Shown here piece after piece: positions 1 to 12,100 of a stretch of 64,000 bases of DNA. Position 1 is the stretch's first letter, and the number at the start of each line of letters is the position of its first letter. Under the pieces are notes generated by a model. The model saw only the letters and a list, made by a program, of their open reading frames with translations. It did no database searches and was not told the DNA's origin. Location of the stretch: positions 29,011-93,010 of the forward strand of contig BDIU01000224.1 in NCBI GenBank assembly GCA_002118135.1. The letters run 5' to 3'. The translations under genes were made by a program, and so were the position numbers. Source of the stretch: Trebouxia sp. TZW2008 (Eukaryota > Chlorophyta > Trebouxiophyceae > Trebouxiales > Trebouxiaceae).

Positions 1-1460
1 TCCATGTCTCTGCACCATACAACAGCGCCGACATGACAATAGACTGGAAAAACTGGAGTTTGGTGAAACGCGTCAAAGCCCTTGTGGACCAAACTTTGGC
101 TTTACGCAAACGAACAAAAGCAACGTTTGCTGCAGCAATCCTATGCCTCACTTCAGCATCAATGGTGGCATCTGAGGAAAAGATTGAGCCCAAGTATTTA
201 AATGACGAGACCACTTCTAGCTTGTCACCCCGTATAAAGATGTTGGTGTTGGCAGCTTGGTACTCAGCATCATGACCCACAATTAACACCTTTGTCTTAT
301 GTGTGTTGATGGTCAGGCCCCACTGGGTAAATGTGTTGTCCATGAGTGTGACAGCTGTGCTCAGATTGGCAATGTCATCACAGATCAGTGAAATGTCGTC
401 CGAGATCCACAACAAGTCTTCTACAGTGGGGTTCCCGTTGTGCATGATCTGCCCATCTAGCTTATAACTGATTGTGACTCCAAGCTGTTGGAGTTGAGGC
501 AATAGCTGTTTCACTATTGTGTCAAGGGTGATGGTGAACTTCACTGAAAAGGTCAGGTGCAAGATTGCAGCCTTGCTTGAAGCCTACATTGGTGGGGACT
601 GGTTGTGAGTCTAGCTCTGCTCTGATGATGGCTGAGTGATTGAGGTGGAGATCTTTGATGAGGGTGACCAACTTGTTGGGGACGCGCCTGCTCAGCAAAA
701 TCTGCCAAGCCATGTCTCTGTCCACTGAGTCAAAGGCCTTAGTCAGGTCCAGCATGCACAAGAACAGTGTCTTGTGTCTGTTGTGTGCTGATTCGCACAG
801 AAGCCGCAAGCTGAAAAGAGCATCTGTGCAGCTGCGATCTGGCCTGAAACCATACTGTTGCTCAAGGAGCTGACCTTCAATGTCTTGACACAAGCGTGCC
901 CTGAGCACATTGGCATATGCCTTGGCTGCAATGCTCTGAAGAGCAATAGTCCTGTAGTTGGCACAGAGGGAGCTGTCATCCTTCTTGGGGATGGGGATGA
1001 GGATGTCCTGCTTGAAGTCCTGGGGAGCACACTCCGTGCGCCAAATGTCCAGGATGAGCCGGTGCATGGCCAAATGCACTTCATCACCGCCGTATTTGAG
1101 TATTTCCGGCAAGATGTTGCAGATGCCTGGTGCCTTGTTGTTCTTGAGGCGCCGGATGGCTGTGACAACCTCCTTGAGACTGGGTTCAGGATATGAGGGG
1201 GTGGAGGGGATTGGTGGGGGCGGGCTAGGCAGATGTGCAAGTTGTTGGGGAGATAGGGGGTTTCGCTGAGAGCAAGCTTGTGCAATGACTGGTCCACTCA
1301 ACAATGCGCTCTTCAGCTGTTTGCAGTAGCCTGCCTGTTCCCTGTTGTCGCAGGGCTGTGATAGCCCTGGACTTTGGCTTGTTGAGTTTGTCGAGGCATT
1401 TGTAGGCTGAGTGGATGATCCATATGGCCAGTAAAGCTGGAGTATTGTTCAGGTGCATGT
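1..1460 (-). mobile_element. LINE (non-LTR retrotransposon) reverse transcriptase remnant
   Basis: Reading the minus strand, the segment around 1304-522 encodes a LINE-type reverse transcriptase: a KNNKAPG motif, then PIPKKDD, YRTIALQS, FRPDRSCTDALF and the first catalytic aspartate in LDLTKAFDSVD, followed by FKQGCNLAPDLFS. Near position 540 the frame is lost. The second catalytic region continues in another frame at about 520-30, with ISDD where F/YADD is usual, and then a KYLGS-type thumb motif. A short stretch upstream (1458-1280) continues the linker before the RT domain in yet another frame. At least two frameshifts and truncation at the window edge mark it as a dead copy. No endonuclease domain, poly(A) tail or target-site duplication is visible. 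This is an intergenic insertion 5' of the acetyltransferase gene. Confidence 0.88.
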
Positions 1461-1783
1461 GCTACTGGGCAGCAAGTCTCAGAACCGGATTGTGTTCAGT
1501 AGTCCCAAAAGGAACCGGGTCTGCTGGACAGGTGCATGATATTGTGATGGCGCCTGTCTTGTGCCGATTGAGCGATAGCACCTGTACTGACACTAGTTTG
1601 ACCACTGAATCCAACAATCCAACTTTGCCTAAAATCTGGGTCTGGCTTCGGAGCTGCAACATCCAACTGCATCGAGGTAGCTGCACATCATGAATGACTA
1701 CAGAACGGCATTTCTCGCAAGTATGCTTGCTGCCATCAGTCGTGACAGAAAGATAGTTCAGCGCTGGGGAGATCAAACCTGCA

Positions 1784-4064
1784 ATGCTGTGCTCAACATT
1801 GACAGCTAGCTTTCACGGCGCGGTTCGCAGCCTGACCCCCGATGGACACGCATTTCCTAGCCACGGAACACGATTTTTCTCCGCTGCGTGTCACAGCAGG
1901 TCGACATGCCGTCCAGTCAGAGTTGTCAGGTGCTCAAGCACAAGCAAGCATCAGCTCAAATTCAGACAGGCCAATGCTCAAGACATGTCAAGCATCAGAA
2001 AGATGGTCATCAAGGAAAGGTGCTGCATCATATCTGCCAAAGTCATACTTAGCTATGCTACTAGTTAAAGTTTCTGCAGCCGGTGTCAAAACAACCAGCT
2101 ACATGAAAATCCTGGAAAAGACCCAACCTGCACTGCAAATCGCTGCACTGATTACCCACTGCTGTTGCAATTGCTGTGCTTATATGACCCATGCTCAGAA
2201 CCGCAATGTCTTGACGCCTTGATGTGAGCACACACAATCAAGCAAATTTGGTTCCTGTTACAGCTGCCTCTTGAGACAGAGGCTCCCGCTATACCACCAA
2301 ACGGTGTAGACTTTTCTTTTTCTTTACAGGATGAATCCGCTTGGGCTGCCTGTAGAGCGTTTCATTGTAGCTGAAAGTGAAAACAAGCTTGTGGGCTTTG
2401 GTCAGCTACAACAACAACCCAATCAGCAGGATGTACAGTTCTTGGAGCTCCGCACACTGATTGTAGATGATGCTCTGAGGTAGGGCTAATCTGAAACTTC
2501 CGTGCTAATGGTATGTGTCAAAGTATCTGAAGCTTTACGGCCAGCTGTGCAGTTCTTGCAGCTATGCACTCTGTTTTTGAGGTACCGCTTTTCACATCTG
2601 CTTTTGCTGCATTCAGGACCAGTGTCATCGCGCTTATACAACAATAAAGCATGCCTTTCATGGCCAAATCCCTGATCAGTTGCTGTGAGCATAGAGTCCC
2701 TGGGCTCAGCAACTTGCTGACATTGAAGGGCTCATCTTGCTGCAGGGGTCAAGGGATTGGCTCAGCTGCTGTTGTACAGACAAGAATTAGTCAATGTGTT
2801 TACTTTGCAGTCATACTGTATAAGGTCGAGGTTTCTCAACTAGACGACATATGCAAAGTTTTCAGCATGATGTTTTGGTTTTGTTGCAGGGGTGAAGGCG
2901 TCGGCTCAGCTGTCATGGAGCACTTCTTGGACACACCTGCGCCTTCACAGACAGATGTGTACCGGATAACTCTCGAGAAAACTGTATCTTTGTACCAATA
3001 TCATTTTGATTTGCTGTAGGGGTCAAGGCATTGGCTCAGCTGTCATGGAACACTTGTTGGACACATCTGCGGCCTCACACACAGATGTGTATCTGACAAC
3101 TCTCAAGAAAACCATCCCCTTTTACCAAAAAGTTGGCTTTCAAGAAGTTCCACGGGGTCAAGTCCCCAGGTAAAGCCCATATTCACATGATAACAGGCAT
3201 TACTGCAGTAACAAACGTCGCATGCAGGCTGTATCGGCAGCGTAGTGTGGTTTGGCTTGTGTGTTCAACACAATGTGGTCTCATCTTTCTGTGTATGCCA
3301 AGCATTTGATCAAAGTGCTGTCAGTTGTGCTTGCTAGTACACCAGTACTTGCTCAGCCATGCTGTTGAAAGAGTTAGCGCCTTTGTTACATTGCATGCTT
3401 GGTTGTAAGAGCTGTCAGCGTTGCAAATCTGTTTGCAGAGCCATGAACTTCAAAGTGATGTTGCTCTTGCTTACTTTGTTCACACAGCCGTGTGTATGAT
3501 GTGCTGGCTGAGTAAAATGTTGCGCCCTCAGACAGCGCAAGATGTGCGTTGGTGACCATTGTCTTTTTGAATGTCGGAGACGTCATTTCATCACACTGGT
3601 CTGTACGCCTGTCAGCTGTTTGCCTGCATCTGCAGATGTATGTGGTTTGACACGCTGGCAGGCTCAATTGTTGCACCCTCAGTAGCAACTGATACACCTC
3701 AAGCATTGCAAATTCTGTCTTATTACGGCCCTGTATTCATCAGTGTTTGCTTGCGGACAATGTGGTTTCTGTGGTTGCAGAGTCATGTGGTCAGAAGTGC
3801 TGGCTGACTCCATTGTTATACCCCTAGCAGCTGCAAATCAGCCTTAAGCATCCCAAAGTGTCTTACATGATGTCCTTTGGTCAGCAGCAAATCATGCTAC
3901 CATCAGTTTTGTGTGCCTGCTTTTGCAGAGCCATGTGGTTTGAAGTGCTGGCTGGCTCAATCGTTGCGCCCCTAGCAGCAGGAGATAGCCTTGTTGTGTT
4001 GAAGCGGTCTGCGCCTGAGCCAACAACAAACGCAGCAGCAGCAAGCAAGAAGACCCTTCTCTGA
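1784..4064 (+). CDS. GNAT-family N-acetyltransferase, probably plastid-targeted
   Basis: Exons are 1784-2019, 2330-2479, 3020-3169 and 3929-4064, giving 223 aa; all internal junctions are phase 2 with GT-AG borders. Residues 1-50 are rich in Ser, Arg and Ala with few acids, like a chloroplast transit peptide. The GNAT fold starts at about residue 58 (FRQANAQDMSSIRKMV). Strand-rich exon 2 ends LIVDDALR, and exon 3 opens with the acetyl-CoA-binding RGQGIGSA loop (about 129-136), followed by IPFYQKVGFQEV, the conserved late GNAT motif. The last exon supplies a short hydrophobic tail ending in an Ala/Lys-rich stretch. By family it should transfer acetyl from acetyl-CoA to an amine; the substrate cannot be told. 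Degenerate copies of exons 3 and 4 lie within the introns, so a predictor could easily pick the wrong exon. The start codon could lie further upstream. Confidence 0.85.
2261..2325 (+). repeat. Short intronic hairpin element, copy A
   Basis: This element of about 65 bp sits in GNAT intron 1, just before the exon 2 acceptor. It shares its layout with segments at 34465-34530 and 42019-42086: a first hairpin (GCCTCT loop AGAGGC here), a CCCGCTAT block, a second 4-bp hairpin with a 4-nt loop (CACC-AAAC-GGTG here) and a GTAGACTTTTC pyrimidine-rich end. In the other copies the second stem is TGCC/GGCG and CGCC/GGCG, so both sides of one base pair changed together. Confidence 0.7.
2741..2985 (+). repeat. 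Upstream echoes of GNAT exon 3
   Basis: Two acceptor-plus-exon copies precede working exon 3 (3020). The first starts after TGCAG at 2746 and matches only about 25 nt. The second starts after TTGCAG at 2890 and stays open for about 31 codons (GEGVGSAVMEHFL...), including the acetyl-CoA loop. Spacing is 144 and 130 bp. Confidence 0.85.
3481..3840 (+). repeat. Upstream echoes of GNAT exon 4
   Basis: Three degenerate copies of the last exon's acceptor and 5' part start at about 3488, 3636 and 3781, before the working copy at 3929. The spacing is close to 147 bp. The copy at 3636 reads MWFDTLAGSIVAP, against MWFEVLAGSIVAP in the working exon. Conservation fades after about 60 nt of exon. Confidence 0.88.
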
Positions 4065-4830
4065 TTCAGCTTGAGAAGTTGTTGGCTTGCCGCAGCCAAC
4101 ACCTCAGCTCAACCCAAGATGCCCTGGCAGCAACCAAGAAGACACTCCTCTGATGCAGGAAGCATATACGTTGGATGTTGTCCATGACACCAGGCGGCAG
4201 ATGCTCTTGGCAGCGAGCTTGCAGTAAGCAGATCAGACTTGACTCTTTGAGACTGGGAGATGCATTTGCTGTCTTGAAGCAGACTGCGCCTCGCTTGAGA
4301 TACCACAACCGCAAGCAACAGGACTCTTCTCTGATACAGCTGGCAAATGAAACCGCAAACAGGAATTAGGCTTGTGATCCTGAAGCATTCAGCACCTCTG
4401 CCGTTTCAAGATACCCCAGCAGCAGCAGGCAAGAAGTCCTTAACCTGAATCAAGAGATGCCCAATTCAGACAAGGTTTCACGCTGTGATATCCAAGAGTA
4501 GCCTGGCAGATTTGTGGCAGCCTGCCCCTCCTACCACCCCCCCGCCCCCCCTTCCAAGACGTCTCAGCAGCAAGCATGAAGCCATTCCTCTGATGCAAAA
4601 ATGTGTCAGCAACCACATGAGTTTCAGCGCCGCGACACCAGCTTCTTGCCTTCCAGCACCCATCCTCTGATACACAGTGCTTCAGCAGTAAGCAAGACGA
4701 CACCTCTGTGAGCGACAAGCTTTCAGCGAGCGGATACCTTGAGCGAATGTGCTATGACACCAGGAGACAGTCTTGTCATCTTGAAGCAGCCGGCGTCCAA
4801 GATGCCATAGCAGCGAGACAGACAATCCAG
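4065..4830 (+). repeat. Post-stop echoes of the GNAT terminal exon
   Basis: Past the stop codon, the last 60-70 nt of the gene (the AAGCGGTCTGCGCC block, the CAGCAGCAAGCAAGAAGAC block and the CTCTGATNCAG stop context) recur in eroding form at about 4122, 4276, 4376, 4553, 4655 and 4770. Spacing is about 100-180 bp. No frame is maintained, so this is decayed tandem duplication of the 3' gene end rather than coding sequence. Confidence 0.78.
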
Positions 4831-6132
4831 GAGCAAGATCCAAGCCACCAAATTGGATGAGCTGGGCGCTTTGTTGTTTGCAGTCAGCATGCAAACCCAT
4901 CCTGAATGCTCCAGCAGCAAGCAGACAGACATTGCTATGCTTTCAGCAAGCAGCTGCAGTGAGACAGCATGCTATGACATCTGGAGATGGTTTATTGACG
5001 TGAGACGATTGCAAAGGCCTGCTGCAAAACAAAGCATACCACATGCAATATGAAGCTATCGATCTCTGGAGAGATATTTGGAGAGCTTGAATCCAGGCAT
5101 TTTGCCTACGGCACAGCTTACACAGGGCTGTCCAGCAGTAGGTCACAATGCCCTTGCTTCATGCAGTCAGGATCTCAGCTGATGCAAGTTGTGAGTGTCC
5201 AGATCTCTTCAAGAATGCCGTGAAATTCCTCAAGTCGCACATCACTGGTGGGCGACAGGACAAGATGAGGTTTTAAGGCAATTTATGTGCATGATCTGAT
5301 TTTACCTATAACAACATCATGTGGAGTTTGGCAAGCGGTTTCAGTCAGTATTTGGACTTTGGTGAGGTTGAGGTACTCAGACTGGGATTCTCATGATGCC
5401 TTAGCAGTAAGACACAGTTTGACGCCCTTGATAAGACTCTGGAGTCGTTTACTGCGCTCCAGGGTTGCCTGAAATTTGACTGCTGCCATGATTTGCCCGT
5501 ACCTGCTGTGGGACACCGCTTCATACGTCAAATCACAATTCTGCTCAAAGCTGCGTCCATCATGTTGCTGGCTTACCGCAGCCTTCATGTTGCCCCAGTG
5601 CTTGAGAGGGCAAGCATCAAAATTTTGATGCTGTATTGACACCTTGACATGTTAGACATACACTTCATGAAAGAAGCAATTTCAGACAAACCTCTTGCAA
5701 TCACATGCTGGTCGTGACGACATCCCTTGGACCTCCAAGCAGCAAGCAGGCTTTTACGCACCTTGAATGCTTGAGCCGCTGAGCGTGCAGTAGATTGTTT
5801 GAAGGCAGTCAACGTTGTCAAAGCTTGTTGCAAGCTGAGGGGATGCAATGACATGTGTATGAGATGACACAGGGTCTGGCTAGGTAGAGGAAAAGTTTGG
5901 ATAGCATGCCGTACGCGCTGAACTGTGTTGTGCTGCAGAGAGCAAGGTGGGTTCCCATACTAAACCCACATGACCACTCACATGTCTTGCATGCTTGTGG
6001 TCAAGGTCCAGGCATTGCTTTCGGAATTGATAAACGCAGCAGCGAAATCTTCTGACCCACTGAGCTATGTGCGTAAACCTTGGCGCAAAGTGGCTAAAAT
6101 TGTGCGCGTTCACGCTGGCGTTGTGAAGTGGG
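4831..6132. other. Intergenic, no gene recognised
   Basis: Between the GNAT echoes and the FAD oxidoreductase gene I find no coding segment with family similarity or a coherent splice model. A few scattered CAGCAAGCAG-type motifs suggest very old echo sequence. The promoter of the downstream gene should lie near the right end, but no TATA box or other element stands out. Confidence 0.5.
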
Positions 6133-9100
6133 ATGTGCAAGCACCTGACCTTGAGTCAGGCTCCAAGCACAGCTCATAGTGCAAGCTATCAAGCCCGAGC
6201 TTTTCAGCCAAGCAGATCTCTGAAGACTAGGCTCCCTGCATTGCGCCCGCATAGCAAGAGGCCGTCCAAACACGCTCCCCCTTTCGGTCCCTGCAGTGCA
6301 GTTGCTACGAATCAGCGCTCGTCCGACACAATCAGCATAGACAAGCCCGACACATCTACCGACTCTCATGAAACAGACTACGCAGTGATCGGCTCCGGCA
6401 TTGGAGGTCAGACAGCCTGACACGCCAGCATCTGCACTTTTCAAACCTGATCACAGACCACCAGATCAGCAAGCACGTCAATACAGCTGCTGATGCTGTT
6501 GTGCAGGCTTGTGCTGTGCCGCTTTGCTGGCTCGGTATGGCTACAGAGTCACAGTCTGCGAGTCTCACTACACCTTGGGCGGAGCCGCACACGGCTTTGA
6601 AGTAAAGGGTCATCACTTTGATTCTGGACCATCATTTTTCGCTGGGCTGTCTGGTGAGATGCATGATACTCCTTCAAGATATTGCTTGTCTTGCGTCAAT
6701 CATTTTGTTGAGACAATGCAAGTTGTGAGTTGACCTACAATTTTGCTGAGCCGGCTGGTGCGATGCATGACATCACTGCACTGTTTGTGTGGTGCCTGTC
6801 ATGCCATCACAAACAACTGAACACTTGCATCCTATCATGCACTCTGGTCATGTGCAGCCTTTTGAACTCATGCTGAGTCTTGCTGTCAATTGCTGTCATC
6901 ACTGTTGGATATGCATTGTCGTCACTGCTGCTGTGTGTTCATTCAGACAAAGGCAGCGCATCAAACTCCTGCAGTCAATTACACTCATCACTATGCGCAT
7001 TGCTTTTGTTATCACCATTGTATGTTCATGCAGGTGAAGGCAGTTCATTGGAACCCTGTAGTCAAACACAGTCATCAGCACATGATATTGCTTTAGTCAT
7101 TGCCATTGTATGTTTGTCCAGGTGAAGGCAATCTATCAAGAGTGACTTGATACGTTGCTTGTTGCCTGGACAAACCTGCAATGGCAATGACAAATGCAAT
7201 ATCACATGTTGATGATTTGCATACGCATTGTAATCATTGCCATTGTATGTTCATTCAGGCAAAGGCAGTTCATCCAGTGGATTGGAGCCCATGCTAGATC
7301 TTGCAGTCAAGCACAGTCATCACCAAGTATTTATTGTAGTCTAATCACTGCCAATGTATGTTTATTCAGGTGAAGGCAATTCAACCAATTGATTGCAGCC
7401 CACACTAAATCTTGCAGTAAATTACAGTCATCACCAAGAAATGTTGCTTTAGTCATCGCCATTGCATATTCATTCAGGTGAAGGCAATTCATCCAATCCC
7501 TTGAAGCAGACCCTGAATGCCATTGGAGAGAAGGTGGAATGCGCAACATATGACAGGGTGAGCATCACACAAGCACAGTCATGACGTAAACGTTGATGAG
7601 TGCGCTCCTAGAAACCATTTCCCAGCAAACACAGTTACTGTGACGAGGTGTCTGCTCAAATGTGTTCAACTGGTTTTCATAGCATGGCAGCATCGTCATT
7701 TGTCTAGAGCAAAACGCTGTCTTGTTGCCGCATCACGTAAGCCAGCAGCCTTGCACTGGCATTCCAGTCTTCACCTGCCTTGAGTTGCTCAGACCGCCCT
7801 GAGACAGATAGCAAATTCAGACCAGCGGATCTGCCTAGAAAGCATGTGATGCGATGACAATGGTGTGACAAGCTCTGATTTGCAGTGAATATGTCACTCC
7901 AGAAGTTTCAGTTCCAGTCGTATGTAATACTGACTGTTACGCTGAGGCAACATGGTCATAATGGCAGAAGCATCCTGCACACATTTACAGCTAGGGCATA
8001 TGTTTCCAAATTTTAGATTTTGCAGCATTTGCAGCCACTGGCAATTTCCAACAAGTCCAAGTTGTGCCATGCAGTGGTTTACTCACACCCCAGAGGCTTT
8101 AGTTCCAGCGGTGTAAAGGCGACTGCCACGCTGAGATGATGCGGCTGCAAAGGGCAAGTTGTCGAATTCAGTTGTATGCCGACCAAAGGCATCATTGGAT
8201 GGTCACAATTCATACAATTTGCTGTACCTGGAACTCTACTAGATGCGTTTCTTGTCTGGAATAGATTACTCACACCCCAGAGGGTTCATGACCTGTGATG
8301 TGTAACAGTGATTGTTACGCTGAGATGATACGGTCACAAGGGAGGGATGAATCATACTGACAGAAGTCCAAATTCACTGTGCCAGAAACCTCAGTCTTTG
8401 CTGCAACTCACAATTTGGGAAGTCAAGGTTGTTGCATGCAGTGGATTACTCACACTCCTGAAGGGTCATTCCCTGTGGTGTGTAACGGCGGCCATTACGC
8501 TGAGATGTTATACGTCACAAGGGGGAGATGAATCACACTGACAAAAGTCCAAATTCACTGTTCCAGAAGCCACAGCCTTGACGTGAAGTCAATGTTGTTG
8601 CATGCAGTGGATCACTCACACCCCTGAAGGGTCATTCCCTGTGGTGTGCAATGGAGACAGTTACGCTGAGATGATTCGGTCACAAGGGGGAGACGAAGCA
8701 TTGCAACAATGGAAGGCGCTTGAAGACAAAATGAGGCCCTTGCAACAGGGCGCTGCCCTTTTTCCTGCAGCAGCCCTCAGAAGCGATCCAGGTCTGCCCT
8801 TTGTTTCAAAGTTCTTCTTCTTTGGTATCAAGCCCTGCATTCTTTTTCTCGAGGACATGATGAGGTGTTGGTATCAAGGCGCTGCACTGTTTCCTGCTGC
8901 TGTTCTTTGAAGCGACCCAGGTCTGCCTGTCAATTCAAAACGCTTTTGCAATGCGTACTTGTCCTGTTTTGCATCTTCCCCATCAATGTAGCAGGCTATG
9001 AAGGCTAAAGCGCAACAGAGGCCTCTGGTGAGAAACATGCGCAAGCATGAGTGTTGACCTCACAGCCTGTCCATGCTGCGCTTTGTCACAATTTCTTAAT

Positions 9101-12100
9101 GCATCAGATTCACAGGAAGCATGCCTTAGAGAGGCTGCCTCCACCACTTTTGGCATGAATCTGTTGAGTTGAGCTCTGATCAACAAGCAATCAATGACCA
9201 ATGTTGTAAGGTGTGCAAGCAGCAGAAAACGGAGAACAAGGCAAAATTTAAATTTGGAAATTAGTTGTGCAGGGGTGTGTTGCTGCGCATGATGCACTTT
9301 GGCCACAAAGTTGGCTGCAAACAGGTCATAAAGCTGGTAGCATTTGATTTATTGTACAAGCAAGAGAGAAATCCAAGAGAGCACCACAGACCTGTGTTTT
9401 AACTTGGAACACCAGCTGTGTCATGCAGGTTTGATGCTGTCCATGCTGCGCTTTGGTCTCAAGTTTGTGCTGACTGGTGTTCAAGTACTGCGCTTGGCAC
9501 CATTTCCTCTTAGGACGCGCAAGTAGCAATTGTTTAATATCCGAAATATATTCTCTAGGTTTGGTGCTATTCATGCTGCGCTTTCGTCCTAAGTTAGCTG
9601 CAACAGGATGTCCTGCTGGTGTGCAGGCCTGCACTTACTCACAATAAGCAGAGGTAGAAGAAGCAAGCACTTTGAAGATTTATATCCAACTTTAGGTGCA
9701 AAGTTTGTCATGCAGGTGTGGTGCTGTCCATGCTGCGCTTTGGTCCCACATTGGCACTGACTGGCCTCCAAGCACCGACACTCACAGCACCTTTTGCCAA
9801 AGCAGGTGACAAATAGCAAAATTACAAGTTTGAAATTGAAACTGCAGGTGTGGTGCTGAGCATGCTGCGCTTTGGTTTAAATTGGCGCTGATTGGCCTTC
9901 AAGCGCCAACACTCACAGCACCTTTTGCCAAAGCAGGTGACAAACAGCAAAACTACAAGTTTGAAATTGAAACTGCAGGTGAGGTGCTGAGCATGCTGCG
10001 CTTTAATTTAAATTGGCGCTGATTGGCCTTCAAGCGCCAACACTTGTAGCGCGTTCTGCCAAAGCAGACGACAAATAGCAAAAATACAAGTTCAAACTTG
10101 ACATTGCAGGTGTGGTGCTGAGCATGTTGCGCTTTGGTCCTAAATTGGCGCCAACCAGGCTCCAAGCGCCAACATTCTTGGCGCCTTAGCCAATCAGGTG
10201 TTATGTAGCCAAAGTACAAGTTCAAACTTGAAATTGCAGGTGTGGTGCTGAGCATGCTGCGCTTTGGTCCCAAACTGGCGCTAACCGGCCTCCAAGCACC
10301 AACACTCACGGCGCCTTTTGCCAAAGTGGTGGACAAAGTGGTGACTAACCCCTGGCTCAGAAAATTCCTGGATCTAGAATGTTTTGTGCTCAGGTACAGC
10401 CCAAATCTGAAACTCCCCTTGCTGAAATTTTTTTGACTCGCTAAGGAACCCTGCTTATGTGTTTTGTCAAAATTTTGTTATTTTATAGACAACATACAGT
10501 CTGTGTTGGAATGGCATTCCTGCTCATGGAGCGCAGCAGACATCATTTGGAAGCATAATAAAATTCCCTTCTGCTTCTTCCTCTGCTGTGTGTTCCTGTC
10601 TTTTGTCTTTGTCATCAATCCTTGACGTTTTCACTGTGTTGCAGCGGCATGCTAGCAAAGGAGACAACCTGTGCCAAAATGGCTGTCATGCTCATGGAGC
10701 GCTACAGACTCAGCACCACCAGCGAATTCCCTTATCCTTCTTCCTTTGCCGCGTGTCCTTGCCTTTCTTCTTCACTATCAAACTCTGATGTCTTCACTGT
10801 GTTGCAGTGGCATGCTAGCTAAGGGCATGTTGTGTGCCAAAGTGGCATTCACGCTCAAGGAGCACAACAGACCCATCACCACGACAAGTTCCCTTCTCCT
10901 TCTTCCTCTGCTTTGTGTCTATGTATCGCGTCTTCACCATTAATCTGAGGTGTTTGCTGTGTTGCAAAAGACACAATTGGTGCCAAAATGGCATTCATGC
11001 TCTCAGAGCAGACCAGACCTGGCAGCACAGCAAACCTTTTTGTCCTCTTGTTCTTCTTCCTGTGCTGTGTGACTTTACTGTTCTTCCTCTTCACATGTTT
11101 GCTGTGTTGCAGCGGCATGCTAGCTAAGGACACAATTTGTGCCGAAATGGCGTTTATGCTGATGGAGCGTAATAGGCCTGGCAGCACAATTGATTATCCC
11201 ATGGGAGGTACTAGCAGCATTGTGAATGCATTGAGAAGAGGAGTAGAGAAGAATGGCGGCAGAGTTATGATGAGATCACATGTTGAAGAGATCCTTGTTG
11301 AAGGTGAGTCGCTCTGGAAAGCATCCGCACATGAAGACTCACAAACTTTGTAAGATTGTACAAACATTGAAACAATGCAATGTCATTCCAGCTGCACTAT
11401 TCATGTCTTGACAAGGAAAAGAGAGAAAAGAGGAGGCAGAATCATGATGAGGTCACATGTTGAAGAAATCCTTGTTGAAGGTGATACTAGTACTACTCAA
11501 ATAATTTGTGAAACACGGTCACATTCATCCTCACAATCACAGCCACAATCAGTACATGTCACCTGGTGTAGCAAAGCCTGCTTAACGTGTGTGGCGCAAG
11601 CCCTCTCTCACACACAAAATTGTTCTGAGCACGACACGGCGGACATCTGCGCATCAACGATAACTGACTCGCAGAAGTTACTCTTAGTAAGCTACCATTA
11701 GTAACTGATATTAGTAACTGATGGGAAGAAATCCTGCAAGGTTGTTAGATGCCAAAAGTGATGCCAGTATCACTGTGTCCGCCAATGACCACCAGCATGC
11801 ACATCACATGACACACATGTCACAGGACAAAGTGCCTTTTCAGTGCATGATTGGGCAGTCTCCAGGTACCAAGGCTGTGCTGAACACAGAGGCTCAGCAG
11901 TCAACTGTGGACATGTCCAATACGGTCCATTATAGTTCAGGCTAGCACAGGGTCAAACTGGTTGGAGACGGTTGATTGCTCCAGTGCCCACCTAGCTGTG
12001 CCTGCAAATCCTGTCTAGCATGCGTTTTGAATGAAACAAATGCTCATCAGTTGTGAAAACCCTTCAAAAGAGGACTGGAGGAAGTCTTTATTTCCTTGTT

